The position numbers were made by a program, and so were the translations under genes. Below are positions 44,891 to 53,800 of a DNA stretch of 64,000 nucleotides, in pieces. Every line of letters starts with the position of its first letter. Position 1 is the stretch's first letter. Below the pieces are notes generated by a model. The model worked only from the letters and a program-made list of their open reading frames with translations, was not told the DNA's origin and ran no database searches. The DNA is taken from positions 34,019 through 98,018 of the forward strand of contig CAWUKT010000015.1 of the NCBI GenBank assembly GCA_963923035.1, read 5' to 3'. This DNA comes from CAWUKT01 sp963923035. GTDB lineage: Bacteria > Bacteroidota > Bacteroidia > J057 > JADKCL01.

Positions 44891-44927
44891 ATTCGGTTTC
44901 TAGCAGGGTTCTAACCGAATCTTTTTT
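44891..44927 (+). terminator. Rho-independent terminator after cargo-like gene
   Basis: ATTCGGTT (44891-44898) pairs with AACCGAAT (44913-44920) over a 14-nt loop, followed by CTTTTTT. Confidence 0.7.
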
Positions 44928-45013
44928 CAGAGAAAGGGTGGCACAGTGTTTTTGGGGCAAGAAGTGTCCAGTATTGTTGAATCACCGAATAGGATTTTAT
45001 ACACTTTTGCCGA

Positions 45014-45118
45014 TTAAGCTCCAGCCCCCCTAACAGCTCTGAATCCAACGGTATTGCTTTGTATTACGGGTGTACCTGGAACCGTTAGGCATAGTCAAGC
45101 ATATAGTCCAAATGGATG
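45014..45118 (-). pseudogene. remnant of a formylglycine-generating-enzyme (SUMF1-like) gene end
   Basis: Reading leftward, the codons give HPFGLYA, a TGA stop, then LTVPGTPVIQSNTVGFRAVRGAGA and a stop at 45014. NTVGFRAVRG is the characteristic C-terminal end of FGE/SUMF1-like proteins, which act on sulfatase cysteines or serve as surface domains. HPFGLY echoes the 'fGLYDM.GN' motif that should lie ~100 residues earlier, so an internal deletion is likely. Too little remains to be functional. Confidence 0.6.
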
Positions 45119-45163
45119 AAAAGCGAGAAAGGGATATTTTCCATTGATGGGGGTATCTAATGT

Positions 45164-45670
45164 TTAAAATTGCGATGCTTTGGTATAAACCCCTAGCTCA
45201 TAAGAGTGGTGAATGTATAAGAACTTATCACACGATGGGGCAACAAATAGAGGGGGATAAAAAAAGACCTGATGGAAAATCAATGGAGTTAGTAATTCTA
45301 ACAAGCCTTCCCAATCTTCAAACCTGATAGCACCAGAGTAGGTTTCTGAAATCTCCGATTCTTTTAGGGAGGAAATGAACGCTTCCTTTTTATCTAACAA
45401 GGAGAAAAATATATTCCTTTCCTCATCATTCGCATTTTCATCTAAGGATAGCTCGTAGGTTAATTCAACCCAGGAACAGCCTAATATTGGTGGTACCAGA
45501 AAAGGGGGCGATTCCAATGATAGCTTCTCACAAATCAATCGCTGGAGTCCGCCCAGATTCCGGGGGGCTTTTATTGGCACGACCTCAAAGGTTCCTTGGG
45601 AGCTTCGGTATGAATTGAAATCTATCCAGCCTAGCCGGTCAAAATCAACATTTACTTTTTGAAATCTCAT
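45164..45670 (-). CDS. candidate immunity protein for the adjacent toxin
   Basis: A 168-aa soluble, acidic protein with no recognised family. ATG at 45670 overlaps the toxin's TGA at 45667-45669 (ATGA), so it is translated from the same message. The location right after a polymorphic toxin, its acidity against a basic toxin tip, and its AT-rich base use like the tip all point to a cognate immunity protein that blocks the toxin in the producing cell and its kin. The longer frame to 45694 would eat into the toxin, so it was not used. Confidence 0.65.
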   Translation of the reverse strand: MRFQKVNVDFDRLGWIDFNSYRSSQGTFEVVPIKAPRNLGGLQRLICEKLSLESPPFLVPPILGCSWVELTYELSLDENANDEERNIFFSLLDKKEAFISSLKESEISETYSGAIRFEDWEGLLELLTPLIFHQVFFYPPLFVAPSCDKFLYIHHSYELGVYTKASQF

Positions 45671-47532
45671 TTTTTGATTTTGATGTTCTTCCAAGGGATG
45701 AAGCGACCAATTGGACCCTTATGCTTTCCTTCAATGTAGTTTCCAAATTCATCGGCATCCTTTATCCAATGTAGCCCCTTTGAATCCTCTTTGAAGACCT
45801 TGAAGGCAACTTCTCCATGGCCTGCAAAATCTTTACTCCACCAAGTACCATCTGGATGTTTGTATAAATTACCGTAATTACTCTTAGCTACCCTAACAGC
45901 GTTCTCCATATTGGGTTCCCATTTTCTCCGCTCCTTCTTCCCCGGCGTAAAATCCCCATCTACCACCTTCGGTGACAACTGCAAGATCCGGTAATGCCCC
46001 GGCTGGCTGGGCTTCGCCTCCTCTTTGTACCGCACCTTGTACTTCCGCTCCAAGGGCGCGAGACTGGCTTTCAGCTCTCCCAACCCACTCCCGATCCGGT
46101 CGTGCATCTCTGTGATGCCTTTGGCAAAGGCAAACGCCTGGGCCTTCTGGGCGCCGCGTCCATCGGTCGCGTCGCCCACTTCGTCGGCGGCCTCGCTGGC
46201 CCCCTTGAAAATACCCTTCGCCTTCGGCTTGAGCTTCCGCGCTTTGGAGGCGACCTTGCCTACCATTCGCACCAATCGCGGGCTTAGGCTGGTCAATTTT
46301 GCGCCCCACTTGGCGGCGGTGCCGCCGCCAGCTGTGAATATCGCGATCACGATTTCCAAGACGATTTGCCCGATCAGGTTCCCCCGGAAATGCCAACGTT
46401 TGTATTCGTCGGGGTGGCTCCAGTTGTCGGTGAAATTGTCCCATAGATCCCCCGCCATTTCTGAAATGATCCCGCCAATTTCATTCAATATGTCCCCCGC
46501 CGTTTTCCCCTCACAATACGCCTTGATGTCGGCGGCGACTTCGGGGATTGAGGCGAACAAGTCCCCGGAAAACAGGTCGCCCAGGAAGCTCATGGAGTCT
46601 TGAGCAGCATCCCACAAACCGACAAAGGTGTCGGTAATGTTCTCATAAATCCCGTTGTAGAAACCAGCGACAAATCCGGCGGTCATTTTCCCGCCTTCCA
46701 CCATCCGATTCGCCCAATCCGGGCGGGTGGCAATGTCTCCGCTTTCCTGAAATGCCTTTACATAGCTGGCCCCCGGCAACCAAATATTGAGCCCGGAACG
46801 GATGCCCACCGCGCTATACTTGGCGAGGTTATCGGCGATGTAGTCGTAGCTGCGGATCGGATTGGCGTCCATCCATTGCTGGATTTTTTCTGCGTCGACG
46901 TACACGCCTTGGGTGCCCTGATTGGCGGCGGCTACGGCTACCGCGAGGGTGGCAAAGTCGTTGCCCGTGCCGATCTCATAGCGTCCGCCTTTGTGGTAGT
47001 GCTGTTCGAGGATTGTGGTCAGGTTGGCTTCGGTGACGTGGTGCAAAACAGCCTCCGGGTCGGGCATGTCGGTCCGCACAAACGTCTGACTGATCCACCC
47101 CGCCGTTCCATCAAAGGCCACCACGAAGGCCCAACCGCCCGATTGATTCTCTGCTTTGACAAATACCTTTTGCCCGACCGGAATTTGCCCCAGGACTTCA
47201 CCCGACGGAATCGGGGTCTTGCGGATATTCATACCGCCCTGTGCCTGAGCGGCGGCGTATTGGTCGGCGCTGGCTGCAATGGCTCCCACTTTGCCGATGT
47301 TGGCTCCACGATAGGTTTCGAGGTCGGCACCGGTGGTTGTTCCTTCGCCTTCCTGAAAATCGATGGGCGTCCCACTCCCCGCGAGGTCGGGGATGTGCTC
47401 ACTGCGTTGGACCGGGATGAGGGGATCAGCGGTCAATTGCAGGGCTGGGGGCATCATCGCTGCTGTCCCGGAGGCTTGCAACTGCAATCCTTCAGACTCG
47501 GCTGGGGCCGTAGAGTGGATGTTTTCGGTCAT
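45667..47532 (-). CDS. polymorphic toxin with injection-system-cargo-like N-terminus
   Basis: A 621-aa multidomain protein. ATG at 47532 follows the promoter-side gap. The first ~95 residues (PPALQLTADPLIPVQRS, with Q/PVQ motifs and no signal peptide) are like eCIS cargo leaders. Residues ~100-155 form a bacterial SH3 domain (MNIRKTPIPSGEVLGQIPVG, WAFVVAFDGTAGWISQTFV). The middle includes a glycine-rich membrane-like helix (LVLEIVIAIFTAGGGTAAK-type). The C-terminal ~90 residues are a compact basic toxin tip with WWSKDFAGHGEVAFKVF, ADEFGNYIEGKHKGP and IPWKNIKIKK, resembling small RNase toxins, but the class is unassigned. It is AT-richer than the rest. The immunity gene overlaps by 4 bp. Confidence 0.72.
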   Translation of the reverse strand: MTENIHSTAPAESEGLQLQASGTAAMMPPALQLTADPLIPVQRSEHIPDLAGSGTPIDFQEGEGTTTGADLETYRGANIGKVGAIAASADQYAAAQAQGGMNIRKTPIPSGEVLGQIPVGQKVFVKAENQSGGWAFVVAFDGTAGWISQTFVRTDMPDPEAVLHHVTEANLTTILEQHYHKGGRYEIGTGNDFATLAVAVAAANQGTQGVYVDAEKIQQWMDANPIRSYDYIADNLAKYSAVGIRSGLNIWLPGASYVKAFQESGDIATRPDWANRMVEGGKMTAGFVAGFYNGIYENITDTFVGLWDAAQDSMSFLGDLFSGDLFASIPEVAADIKAYCEGKTAGDILNEIGGIISEMAGDLWDNFTDNWSHPDEYKRWHFRGNLIGQIVLEIVIAIFTAGGGTAAKWGAKLTSLSPRLVRMVGKVASKARKLKPKAKGIFKGASEAADEVGDATDGRGAQKAQAFAFAKGITEMHDRIGSGLGELKASLAPLERKYKVRYKEEAKPSQPGHYRILQLSPKVVDGDFTPGKKERRKWEPNMENAVRVAKSNYGNLYKHPDGTWWSKDFAGHGEVAFKVFKEDSKGLHWIKDADEFGNYIEGKHKGPIGRFIPWKNIKIKK

Positions 47533-48107
47533 GGTCAACAGGGTTACGCCGACTGAACGGCGAATCAATCAATTGGTAAACACTAATGCTGTCGATTCAA
47601 AAAGGCTTAATGAAGGTTGCGACATAAAATTAGCAAGGCGCTCCATTTTGGCCAAGCGTTTCCGATGAAATATTTCCTTCCATGAAGATCCAAAGGAATG
47701 CAGCTTGAATTTCGAGCAGGTATTACATGAAGATGTATTGAAGCTATCAAAACCAGTTTTAACAGCCAAATGGCAGGTTTGTAGTGGGTCATCCAGGCAT
47801 AGGCAAAACGCGAAATCTCGCGGTCGGACCCGTTACACTGCCAATGAGAATAATCGAGGCGCGAGATTCTAGAGGTTGAATTTTTTTTGCTGTGTAATCA
47901 GGGGAAAGGCTGAAAATCAATCAGACGTGTGGGGTGAGTGTGGCAAAGTGGTATATTACAAGCGGTTTATTTTTAGTCAGTACCGCGAAAACACCAGTTA
48001 AAAGGGCCTTCCCAAAGGGAAGCATTCGTCATTTGGCCCTGTTCAATTCGGTGGATACGCGGCGGCATCTTAACAGAGACGGCCTCCGGGCCACAACACG
48101 TACAGAG
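47533..48107. other. 575-bp stretch without a convincing gene
   Basis: Toxin upstream region and leader of the small secreted protein. Holds a GCCG/CGGC mini-stem near the toxin start, a CGCGA-AATC-TCGCG palindrome near 47811-47824 whose right half is echoed as CGCGAGATT near 47862, and a run of eight T residues. No recognisable gene remnant. Confidence 0.4.
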
Positions 48108-48404
48108 ATGAAATTTAGAACACTCGTTGCGTTGGTTGCACTTGCAGCCTTCACCGGTAGCGTACAGGCTCACCATTCCCTCCTTGCCCCGCAATCCATC
48201 GAATCCCAAGACATTGATCCGCGCTTGCTGGATCAGATTATTGAAGCTGTTGTTTGCCAAACCGGAATGACTTGCTGTGAGGCAAGAGAGGCGTTTTATG
48301 AAGGGGATATGGAGATTGAGAAGACGGCTGACGGGTATCAAGTTCGGGTATTGGATGCTGATGGTGGGGGGGCTGTAATTATTTCTATCGAAGACAACGC
48401 TTAA
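48108..48404 (+). CDS. small secreted hypothetical protein with Cys pair
   Basis: A 98-aa protein: signal peptide MKFRTLVALVALAAFTGSVQ with an Ala-rich cleavage site, then a mature part with QIIEAVVCQTGMTCCEAREAF (three Cys) and beta-strands GYQVRVLDADGGGAVIISIE. ATG at 48108 was chosen because the signal peptide starts there. Its stop overlaps that of the convergent TPR-like gene by four bases. It could be a small secreted or periplasmic factor; no family was recognised. Confidence 0.6.
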   Translation: MKFRTLVALVALAAFTGSVQAHHSLLAPQSIESQDIDPRLLDQIIEAVVCQTGMTCCEAREAFYEGDMEIEKTADGYQVRVLDADGGGAVIISIEDNA

Positions 48405-49864
48405 ACTGCAATCGCCTTATTGGGATCTTTTCCAAACTCAGATATGATTTGGGATGGAGAGACTTTTTGAATCTTCCCTTCAATCCAGAATTGAATATTG
48501 AAAAATAATGCAGATCGCTTTTCACTGCTTCGGCGTAAAAGTATAGAAAGTGCTTGTTGAGCTTCTGTTAAAACCTCCAATTCCATTCTCCCGCCTGAAA
48601 AAATGTAGTCTTTTATTACTGAATAGGTCTTTATGGGGAACTGCTCCTCCACCTCATTCAGTCTTCTTGTAAGAGAGCGGAGAGCAGATTCGGCCCGATC
48701 AAAGTCTTCCGTTTCGGCCCACACCAGGCATTTGAGTGCTTCAACCTCCCAAATTATTCTTTGGTCCCAATGGCGAGGATGAATTTCTTTGATTTTCTGA
48801 ATGCAGAAAATGCAATTATCCCAATTCTCACAATGAAAGAAGGTCGAAGCAAAGAAAAAGTAGAAAATGGATTGTTCTGCTGGAGAGAAATGCTTTTTGT
48901 TCCTTTCGAATTGATCCAATCCAAATGAAGCTATTTCTTCGGAGCAATAATAGTCTGCAACATCTCTTGAGACCCTTGAAAGCTCTTTTTCTTTGAGGAC
49001 TGCTTCCTTCAAGTTACTTGGCTCAAAGTCCTGTATTTCTTGCAGTAATTTGAAACAAAGTGCTTTCCTAGAGGTCGCCAAGGATAGGCTAAATAGCTGG
49101 ACCAATTCTTTCAAGTACCAAAAATGAGAAGGAATCATGGACGATTTTTCCCGTGCCAGCTGAATCAATTGGTGCTGGGACTTGTGGGCACTTTCGTAAT
49201 CCTCCATTAGGATTGCTTTCAATGATAGAGCTTTCAGCTTCAACCTTTTGCCCGTAATGGACTTAGGCTTGAGGTTGTCTATTTCTGTTTTAATCCTATT
49301 GGCAAAAAGAAGTCTTTCGGCAGGCTTCAATCTTAGGGCTTCCCTTCCCAACTCAATTAGGCTGGTCAATGATTGTTTTTCATCTATTAGATCGCTCAAT
49401 TCTTCAATTGTAAGTACTGCTTCCGAAATGGGGAGTTTTTCTTGAAAGGAATCTACCAAACCGGCCCGAAATTGGTACAAATAGCTCATTCTTGCAAAAT
49501 CCTCCGCTTCCTGAGCCATCAATAGCTGTTTTTCCAGCTCTTTACGTGCCAGTTCTGGCAAATCCATTGCCACGGCCTTTTCAATAAATGGAATGGGGGA
49601 GGTTCCAGATCCTTCATGAGCCACCAGAGATTGGATCAATTTTTCGCCCAGGAGGATTCGGTAATAATGGAAATTTCCCGATTTCTTGAACTCTTCTCCC
49701 CGAACCTTTTTCAAATCTTCTTTCGTGAGTTCAGGAGTTTTTAGAAGCCTGTCATATAGAAGAATATCTAGTGTCTTTTTACTGCCTTGAAAATGCCTTC
49801 TGAAATAGGACTTTTGATCCTTTGTCATCGACAAAACCAATTGATGGAGTTTTTCTGGGGACAT
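48401..49864 (-). CDS. TPR-like repeat protein of a Bacteroidota family (copy 2)
   Basis: A 487-aa soluble helical protein. It shares its layout with the protein at 24183-25640: an N-terminal module (SMTKDQKSYFRRHFQGSKKT, LYDRLLKTPELTKEDLKKV, YYRILLGEKLIQSL) then helical repeats such as RKALCFKLLQEIQDFEPSNL and WDNCIFCIQKIKEIHPRHWD. The two are clearly members of one family, but distant. No signal peptide or catalytic motif is seen. It is AT-richer than its sibling, in keeping with the accessory region. Confidence 0.65.
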   Translation of the reverse strand: MSPEKLHQLVLSMTKDQKSYFRRHFQGSKKTLDILLYDRLLKTPELTKEDLKKVRGEEFKKSGNFHYYRILLGEKLIQSLVAHEGSGTSPIPFIEKAVAMDLPELARKELEKQLLMAQEAEDFARMSYLYQFRAGLVDSFQEKLPISEAVLTIEELSDLIDEKQSLTSLIELGREALRLKPAERLLFANRIKTEIDNLKPKSITGKRLKLKALSLKAILMEDYESAHKSQHQLIQLAREKSSMIPSHFWYLKELVQLFSLSLATSRKALCFKLLQEIQDFEPSNLKEAVLKEKELSRVSRDVADYYCSEEIASFGLDQFERNKKHFSPAEQSIFYFFFASTFFHCENWDNCIFCIQKIKEIHPRHWDQRIIWEVEALKCLVWAETEDFDRAESALRSLTRRLNEVEEQFPIKTYSVIKDYIFSGGRMELEVLTEAQQALSILLRRSSEKRSALFFNIQFWIEGKIQKVSPSQIISEFGKDPNKAIAV

Positions 49865-50611
49865 TTTTCGACCTTACAATTTTCGAAGTTTTCCGAAAGG
49901 CAAATCCTTGGTAGTCAAGTATTTTTTGCAATCTCAAAATGGCAAGATTTTTCTAAGTTTCCAAAGTTGGTGGTTTTTCAAAGTAAAGTAATCACATCAT
50001 ATTGTCCACGCAATCAAATGGCGACGGAGACAACGAGTGTCTCATCTCACCTTGACTAAAAATAAAACCAATGAGACCGCCGCCTCCCTGATATGACCGG
50101 CACGCCGAAAGTCAGGGGTAGCAAAAACAAAGAGTACTGGAAATGTTATCTCGGTCTTTGGAGGATTGTAGGGATGATCGGGCTGCGGTCTGCTCATTTT
50201 TAGAATCAGCATTAAACCGGTCGGGGGAGTGGATGATGTAGCAGTGGTCTGCTCCCCCACCTTGTTGTCCTTGGGGACGACCGGGACAGGTATGCAAAAA
50301 GACTTTTAATCTCCTATCGGAAGTATCTCAGAAACGGGAGCGGCTTCGGTCGCTGTTGGTAGGAGAACTATGGCTAAAAATCGCAAGAGTGATGAGTTGA
50401 TTGATTTTTGAAGCACCATTATCGCGTTCTACAATTGTTGATTTTTTGGGTGGTGGCCCTTTCCAAAACTGTTTTTACTACTTCGATCTTGATGCTGCCA
50501 CCACCATCAGTTGGTTGATTTTTGAAGTATGGGGCGGAGTGTAGATGAATCGAATACCTCCGCCCCCAACTGACCGTTCTTTTGTCGGTAGCATAATCAA
50601 AGACTAGACGT
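49865..50611. other. 747-bp gene-free, structured stretch
   Basis: No convincing gene (short open frames only). Several strong inverted repeats sit here: GGGGGAG/CTCCCCC near 50222-50257, GGTGGTGGC (50449-50457) with GCCACCACC (50497-50505), and GGGGCGGAG (50531-50539) with CTCCGCCCC (50558-50566). A 19-bp near-direct repeat, AGTTGATTGATTTTTGAAG and one-base variant, lies at 50395-50413 and 50509-50527. It directly precedes the large surface-protein gene, so it may be a regulatory leader or encode a small RNA. Confidence 0.4.
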
Positions 50612-53600
50612 ATGGAACCCAAAAAGCTAATTATCGGTGTATTGATGATTTACGCCCATACATACTGTTTTACCCAATTTCTGCCCGAAATCCAGCATTT
50701 CGGCGGGGGCAGTCTGGACTCCGCGTGGAGCCTCAGCGATTCAACCTTCTGCAAGGGCGGGACGCTGGCCATCGGGGGGCGTTACTTCGTGCGCCACGCT
50801 CCGGGCGAGCAATGGGACAGTACGGTGGTATGGTTGGGCGGATTTCTGACGGGAAACAAATGCAACACGCTCTCTCTGAATGCAACGCAGGGAGGACAAA
50901 GCGACACAATCACGGTACAATTACCGGATGCTTACAAAGCAGATACCTGTCTGGATTTGACTTTGATCCGCTATACGTCGGGGCTGTTCGGAACGGTCCC
51001 CGCTGCGATCACCGATACAATCTGCCTGACAGGCGGCTACGCAAAATTCACCTATCCCCAGGAGACGCTCTTTTGTGTGGGCGATACTTCGCCCAGGCTC
51101 AAGTTCGATTTTCGGCCTCCGGGGAGCTTTATCAATGCAAGTGGGAATCCGGGCCTGTTGATCCAATCCAATGGCTCGGTCCCCTTGCATCCGGGGGCCG
51201 TTGGCACCAATCAGGAGATTCAACTGGTATCGGGCCATCCTGTTTGTCCCGATACAGCAAGTCTACACGTGAGCATTTCAGGAAAGCAACTTCCAAGTGT
51301 TGGTCTTGGTAGTTCGTCGACGGTCTACTGTCCATCAGGTGCGGTAGCCGTCGACACTTCCCTGCTCTGGCCCAAAGGAGGACGCTTTATTGTTTCGGCT
51401 CCGGGAATAGTCCTTGCGGATGATTCATTGGGAATCATCAACCTTGGCGCAAGTCAGCCGGGGAATTACGAATTGCTTTATTTCGTTGACGCCCCCTGTT
51501 TCGATACGGCGAAGGTTCCGATTCAAATCCTGTCCAGAGATACTGCCTCGGTCCATTATCCGATATTCAGTACGGGTGGAGTTCAAAGGCTTTGCCAGGA
51601 CGATGCGCCGGTTGGTCCGGTGTTCACCTTTGGAGCCAGCGGAGGGACATTCGTATCACTTCCCAATACCCTGCAACTCGATTCGAATGGCGTCATCTAC
51701 CCCGGTCCAAGCCAACCCGATCACTACTCAATCGAGTACATCACCCCCGGCCCTTGCCCTGATACTTTCCACGCGGCGCTGAACCTTCGCCTGGACACGG
51801 CCAAGAATCCCTTCTTCGATTTCATCCCCGACCAAGTGTGCGGCGATGATTCCATCATCCCTTTGGATACGGTGGCGGACTTCGGTTATCTGGAAGTGTT
51901 TCGGGGAAATCAGTTCGTCACTGCCACGGTACTCCCCCGACTCTTTGTCAAAAACTCACTGGCTCCGGGCTATACCTACCTGATTCGTCATGTACAAACG
52001 GGCTACTGTGCCGATACGGCGGTGGACTTTCTCACTGTTAAACATCCCGACACGGCGGGATTTGCCTACGATCCCGCCCTTTTTTGCCTCAATTCTCCTG
52101 ATCCACTTCCCCTAATCACAGGAACGGGAGGTGGAATATTCAGTCCTGTCTCTCCTTCAACATCAGTAAACCCTAATGGGAGATTGCACCTTGCAAACAG
52201 CGGTCCCGGCCAGCATATCATCCAGTACACCACGACGGGCCTTTGCCCGGATTCCCTTCTCGATACTGTCCAGATTGAAACTTCGATTTCTGCTCTGTTC
52301 AACTATCAGAGCAATGTTTTCTGCCAGACGGCTCCCAACCCGACGGCGACGATCCTAAATGTCGGCGGAGTATTTTCCGCCGACACCTTGGGTCTGGCGC
52401 TGGACTCGTTGAACGGGGAAGTCGACCTTGCAAATTCTTCCCCTGGCACCTACGCGGTGACCTATACCTTTTCGGGCAGTTGCGAGGACACTTATACCCA
52501 AACGGTTTCGGTGCTGGCATTTGACAGCACCACCCAAATCCAATTTGCCCTGGACACTTTTTGCGTGGACAGCGTTGCCCCAATTCCTGCATTAGCAGGC
52601 GACAGTACAGGAGCCTATTTCGGAAGTCCGGGCCTTGTGTTCTTCAATCCTACGAATGGCTCAGTGGACCTCACCCGAACGCCTCCTGGCAGCTATACCG
52701 TCACCTTCGACCTCGAAAATATATGTGCGACCAACCCAACTGATACGTTGATTGTATCCAACGCCCCGGAGGTTCTTTTTTCATACTCAGAGCCCGTTTT
52801 ATGTACCGGAGATACGCCCCTTGCATGTCAATCGAACCCACAGTCGTTTATTGGTGGGGCGTTCTCCGGGCCTTTGGGGATTGTATTGGATTCGGTGGGG
52901 ACGATTTACCCCGCCCAAAGCCAGCCGGGAACCTATGACGTGGTGTTTATCAGTGAAGGAATCTGCAAGGCCGTGGAGTCGACCGAGGTCACCATTCATC
53001 CGCTTCCCCAAAACGTAGAACTGCACTCCAATGATACTGTCCTCTGCGCGGGGGAAGACCTACAATTGCGCATCCATGCTCCCGACGGTGTGGCGTTTCG
53101 TTTCTTCCAAAATGGAAGTCTCACCGATTCGGGAGCCATTTTTTTCACCATTGACTCCCTCCAAAATAGCTCCTCCTTCCGGGCTGAAGTTGAAAACGCC
53201 TTTGGCTGTACCGCTTCGGATTCGGTCTGGATTCGGGTCCAACCGCGTCCTCCTGTCTCCGCCCAACTGCCAGATGGAGAGGTCTCAACAGGCGGTGAGC
53301 AAACGATTTATCTGCTGATTGATTTGGACGCCACCATCGTTTCTTGGCGTCTGCTGGCTGGGGAAGCTGTCCTTGATAGCGGGATTACTTCACCTTTTTA
53401 CCCTAACATGAGCTTCCCGCTCGGAGTCTCCCTCCACGAGGGCGGCCTCTCCCCGGCCATTTATTCACTCCAACTTGTCCCGGAGACAGGAGAGTGCCTT
53501 GGCGATACGATTACCGTTCCACTTGAAACACTCCTCGACCTGATTTTCATTCCCCAGGTCTTCACGCCCAATGGAGACGGCCAAAACGATTCCTGGCAAG

Positions 53601-53800
53601 TGAGATGGACCAGTGCCGTTGATCCGAATAACTACGAGTTGTTGGTCTTCAATCGGACGGGAGGACAGGTCGCGCGGATTTCGCCCTTGGGAGGGTATTG
53701 GGACGGAGGGAATCTGCCCGATGGAGTGTACTGGTGGACGTTGCGGGATTTATCGGGACAGGAAATCAGAAGTGGAGGATTAACGATTCGGAGGAAATGA
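50612..53800 (+). CDS. repeat-rich surface protein with gliding-motility C-terminal domain
   Basis: A 1,062-aa T9SS substrate. Signal-like MEPKKLIIGVLMIYAHTYCF at the start. About eight tandem ~75-90-residue beta-sandwich repeats follow, each with an early Cys, a GG.F loop, 'D..G.i' and 'PG.Y.V.Y' strands and a late 'C.DT' cysteine (for example FCQTAPNPTATILNVGG and SPGTYAVTYTFSGSCEDT). Residues ~977-1062 are a type B gliding-motility-associated C-terminal domain (PQVFTPNGDGQNDSWQV ... YELLVFNRTGGQV ... GVYWWTLRDLSGQE). It is exported and anchored on the surface, possibly as an adhesin. Its stop overlaps the next gene (ATGA). Confidence 0.85.
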   Translation: MEPKKLIIGVLMIYAHTYCFTQFLPEIQHFGGGSLDSAWSLSDSTFCKGGTLAIGGRYFVRHAPGEQWDSTVVWLGGFLTGNKCNTLSLNATQGGQSDTITVQLPDAYKADTCLDLTLIRYTSGLFGTVPAAITDTICLTGGYAKFTYPQETLFCVGDTSPRLKFDFRPPGSFINASGNPGLLIQSNGSVPLHPGAVGTNQEIQLVSGHPVCPDTASLHVSISGKQLPSVGLGSSSTVYCPSGAVAVDTSLLWPKGGRFIVSAPGIVLADDSLGIINLGASQPGNYELLYFVDAPCFDTAKVPIQILSRDTASVHYPIFSTGGVQRLCQDDAPVGPVFTFGASGGTFVSLPNTLQLDSNGVIYPGPSQPDHYSIEYITPGPCPDTFHAALNLRLDTAKNPFFDFIPDQVCGDDSIIPLDTVADFGYLEVFRGNQFVTATVLPRLFVKNSLAPGYTYLIRHVQTGYCADTAVDFLTVKHPDTAGFAYDPALFCLNSPDPLPLITGTGGGIFSPVSPSTSVNPNGRLHLANSGPGQHIIQYTTTGLCPDSLLDTVQIETSISALFNYQSNVFCQTAPNPTATILNVGGVFSADTLGLALDSLNGEVDLANSSPGTYAVTYTFSGSCEDTYTQTVSVLAFDSTTQIQFALDTFCVDSVAPIPALAGDSTGAYFGSPGLVFFNPTNGSVDLTRTPPGSYTVTFDLENICATNPTDTLIVSNAPEVLFSYSEPVLCTGDTPLACQSNPQSFIGGAFSGPLGIVLDSVGTIYPAQSQPGTYDVVFISEGICKAVESTEVTIHPLPQNVELHSNDTVLCAGEDLQLRIHAPDGVAFRFFQNGSLTDSGAIFFTIDSLQNSSSFRAEVENAFGCTASDSVWIRVQPRPPVSAQLPDGEVSTGGEQTIYLLIDLDATIVSWRLLAGEAVLDSGITSPFYPNMSFPLGVSLHEGGLSPAIYSLQLVPETGECLGDTITVPLETLLDLIFIPQVFTPNGDGQNDSWQVRWTSAVDPNNYELLVFNRTGGQVARISPLGGYWDGGNLPDGVYWWTLRDLSGQEIRSGGLTIRRK

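Larger units (their letters stand above)
44814..45163. other. 350-bp intergenic stretch: terminator, hairpin and gene remnant
   Basis: Contains the GCGCTG-GTAAA-CAGCGC hairpin (44857-44873), the terminator at 44891-44927 and a decayed gene end at 45014-45118. Nothing else was recognised. Confidence 0.5.

Noticed and set aside
45671..45694. Longer immunity-gene start at 45694
   Set aside because: Would overlap the toxin by 28 bp instead of the canonical 4-bp ATGA coupling.
50419..50622. 67-codon minus-strand frame in the structured gap
   Set aside because: Runs across both inverted repeats and the surface-protein start; no protein-like pattern.
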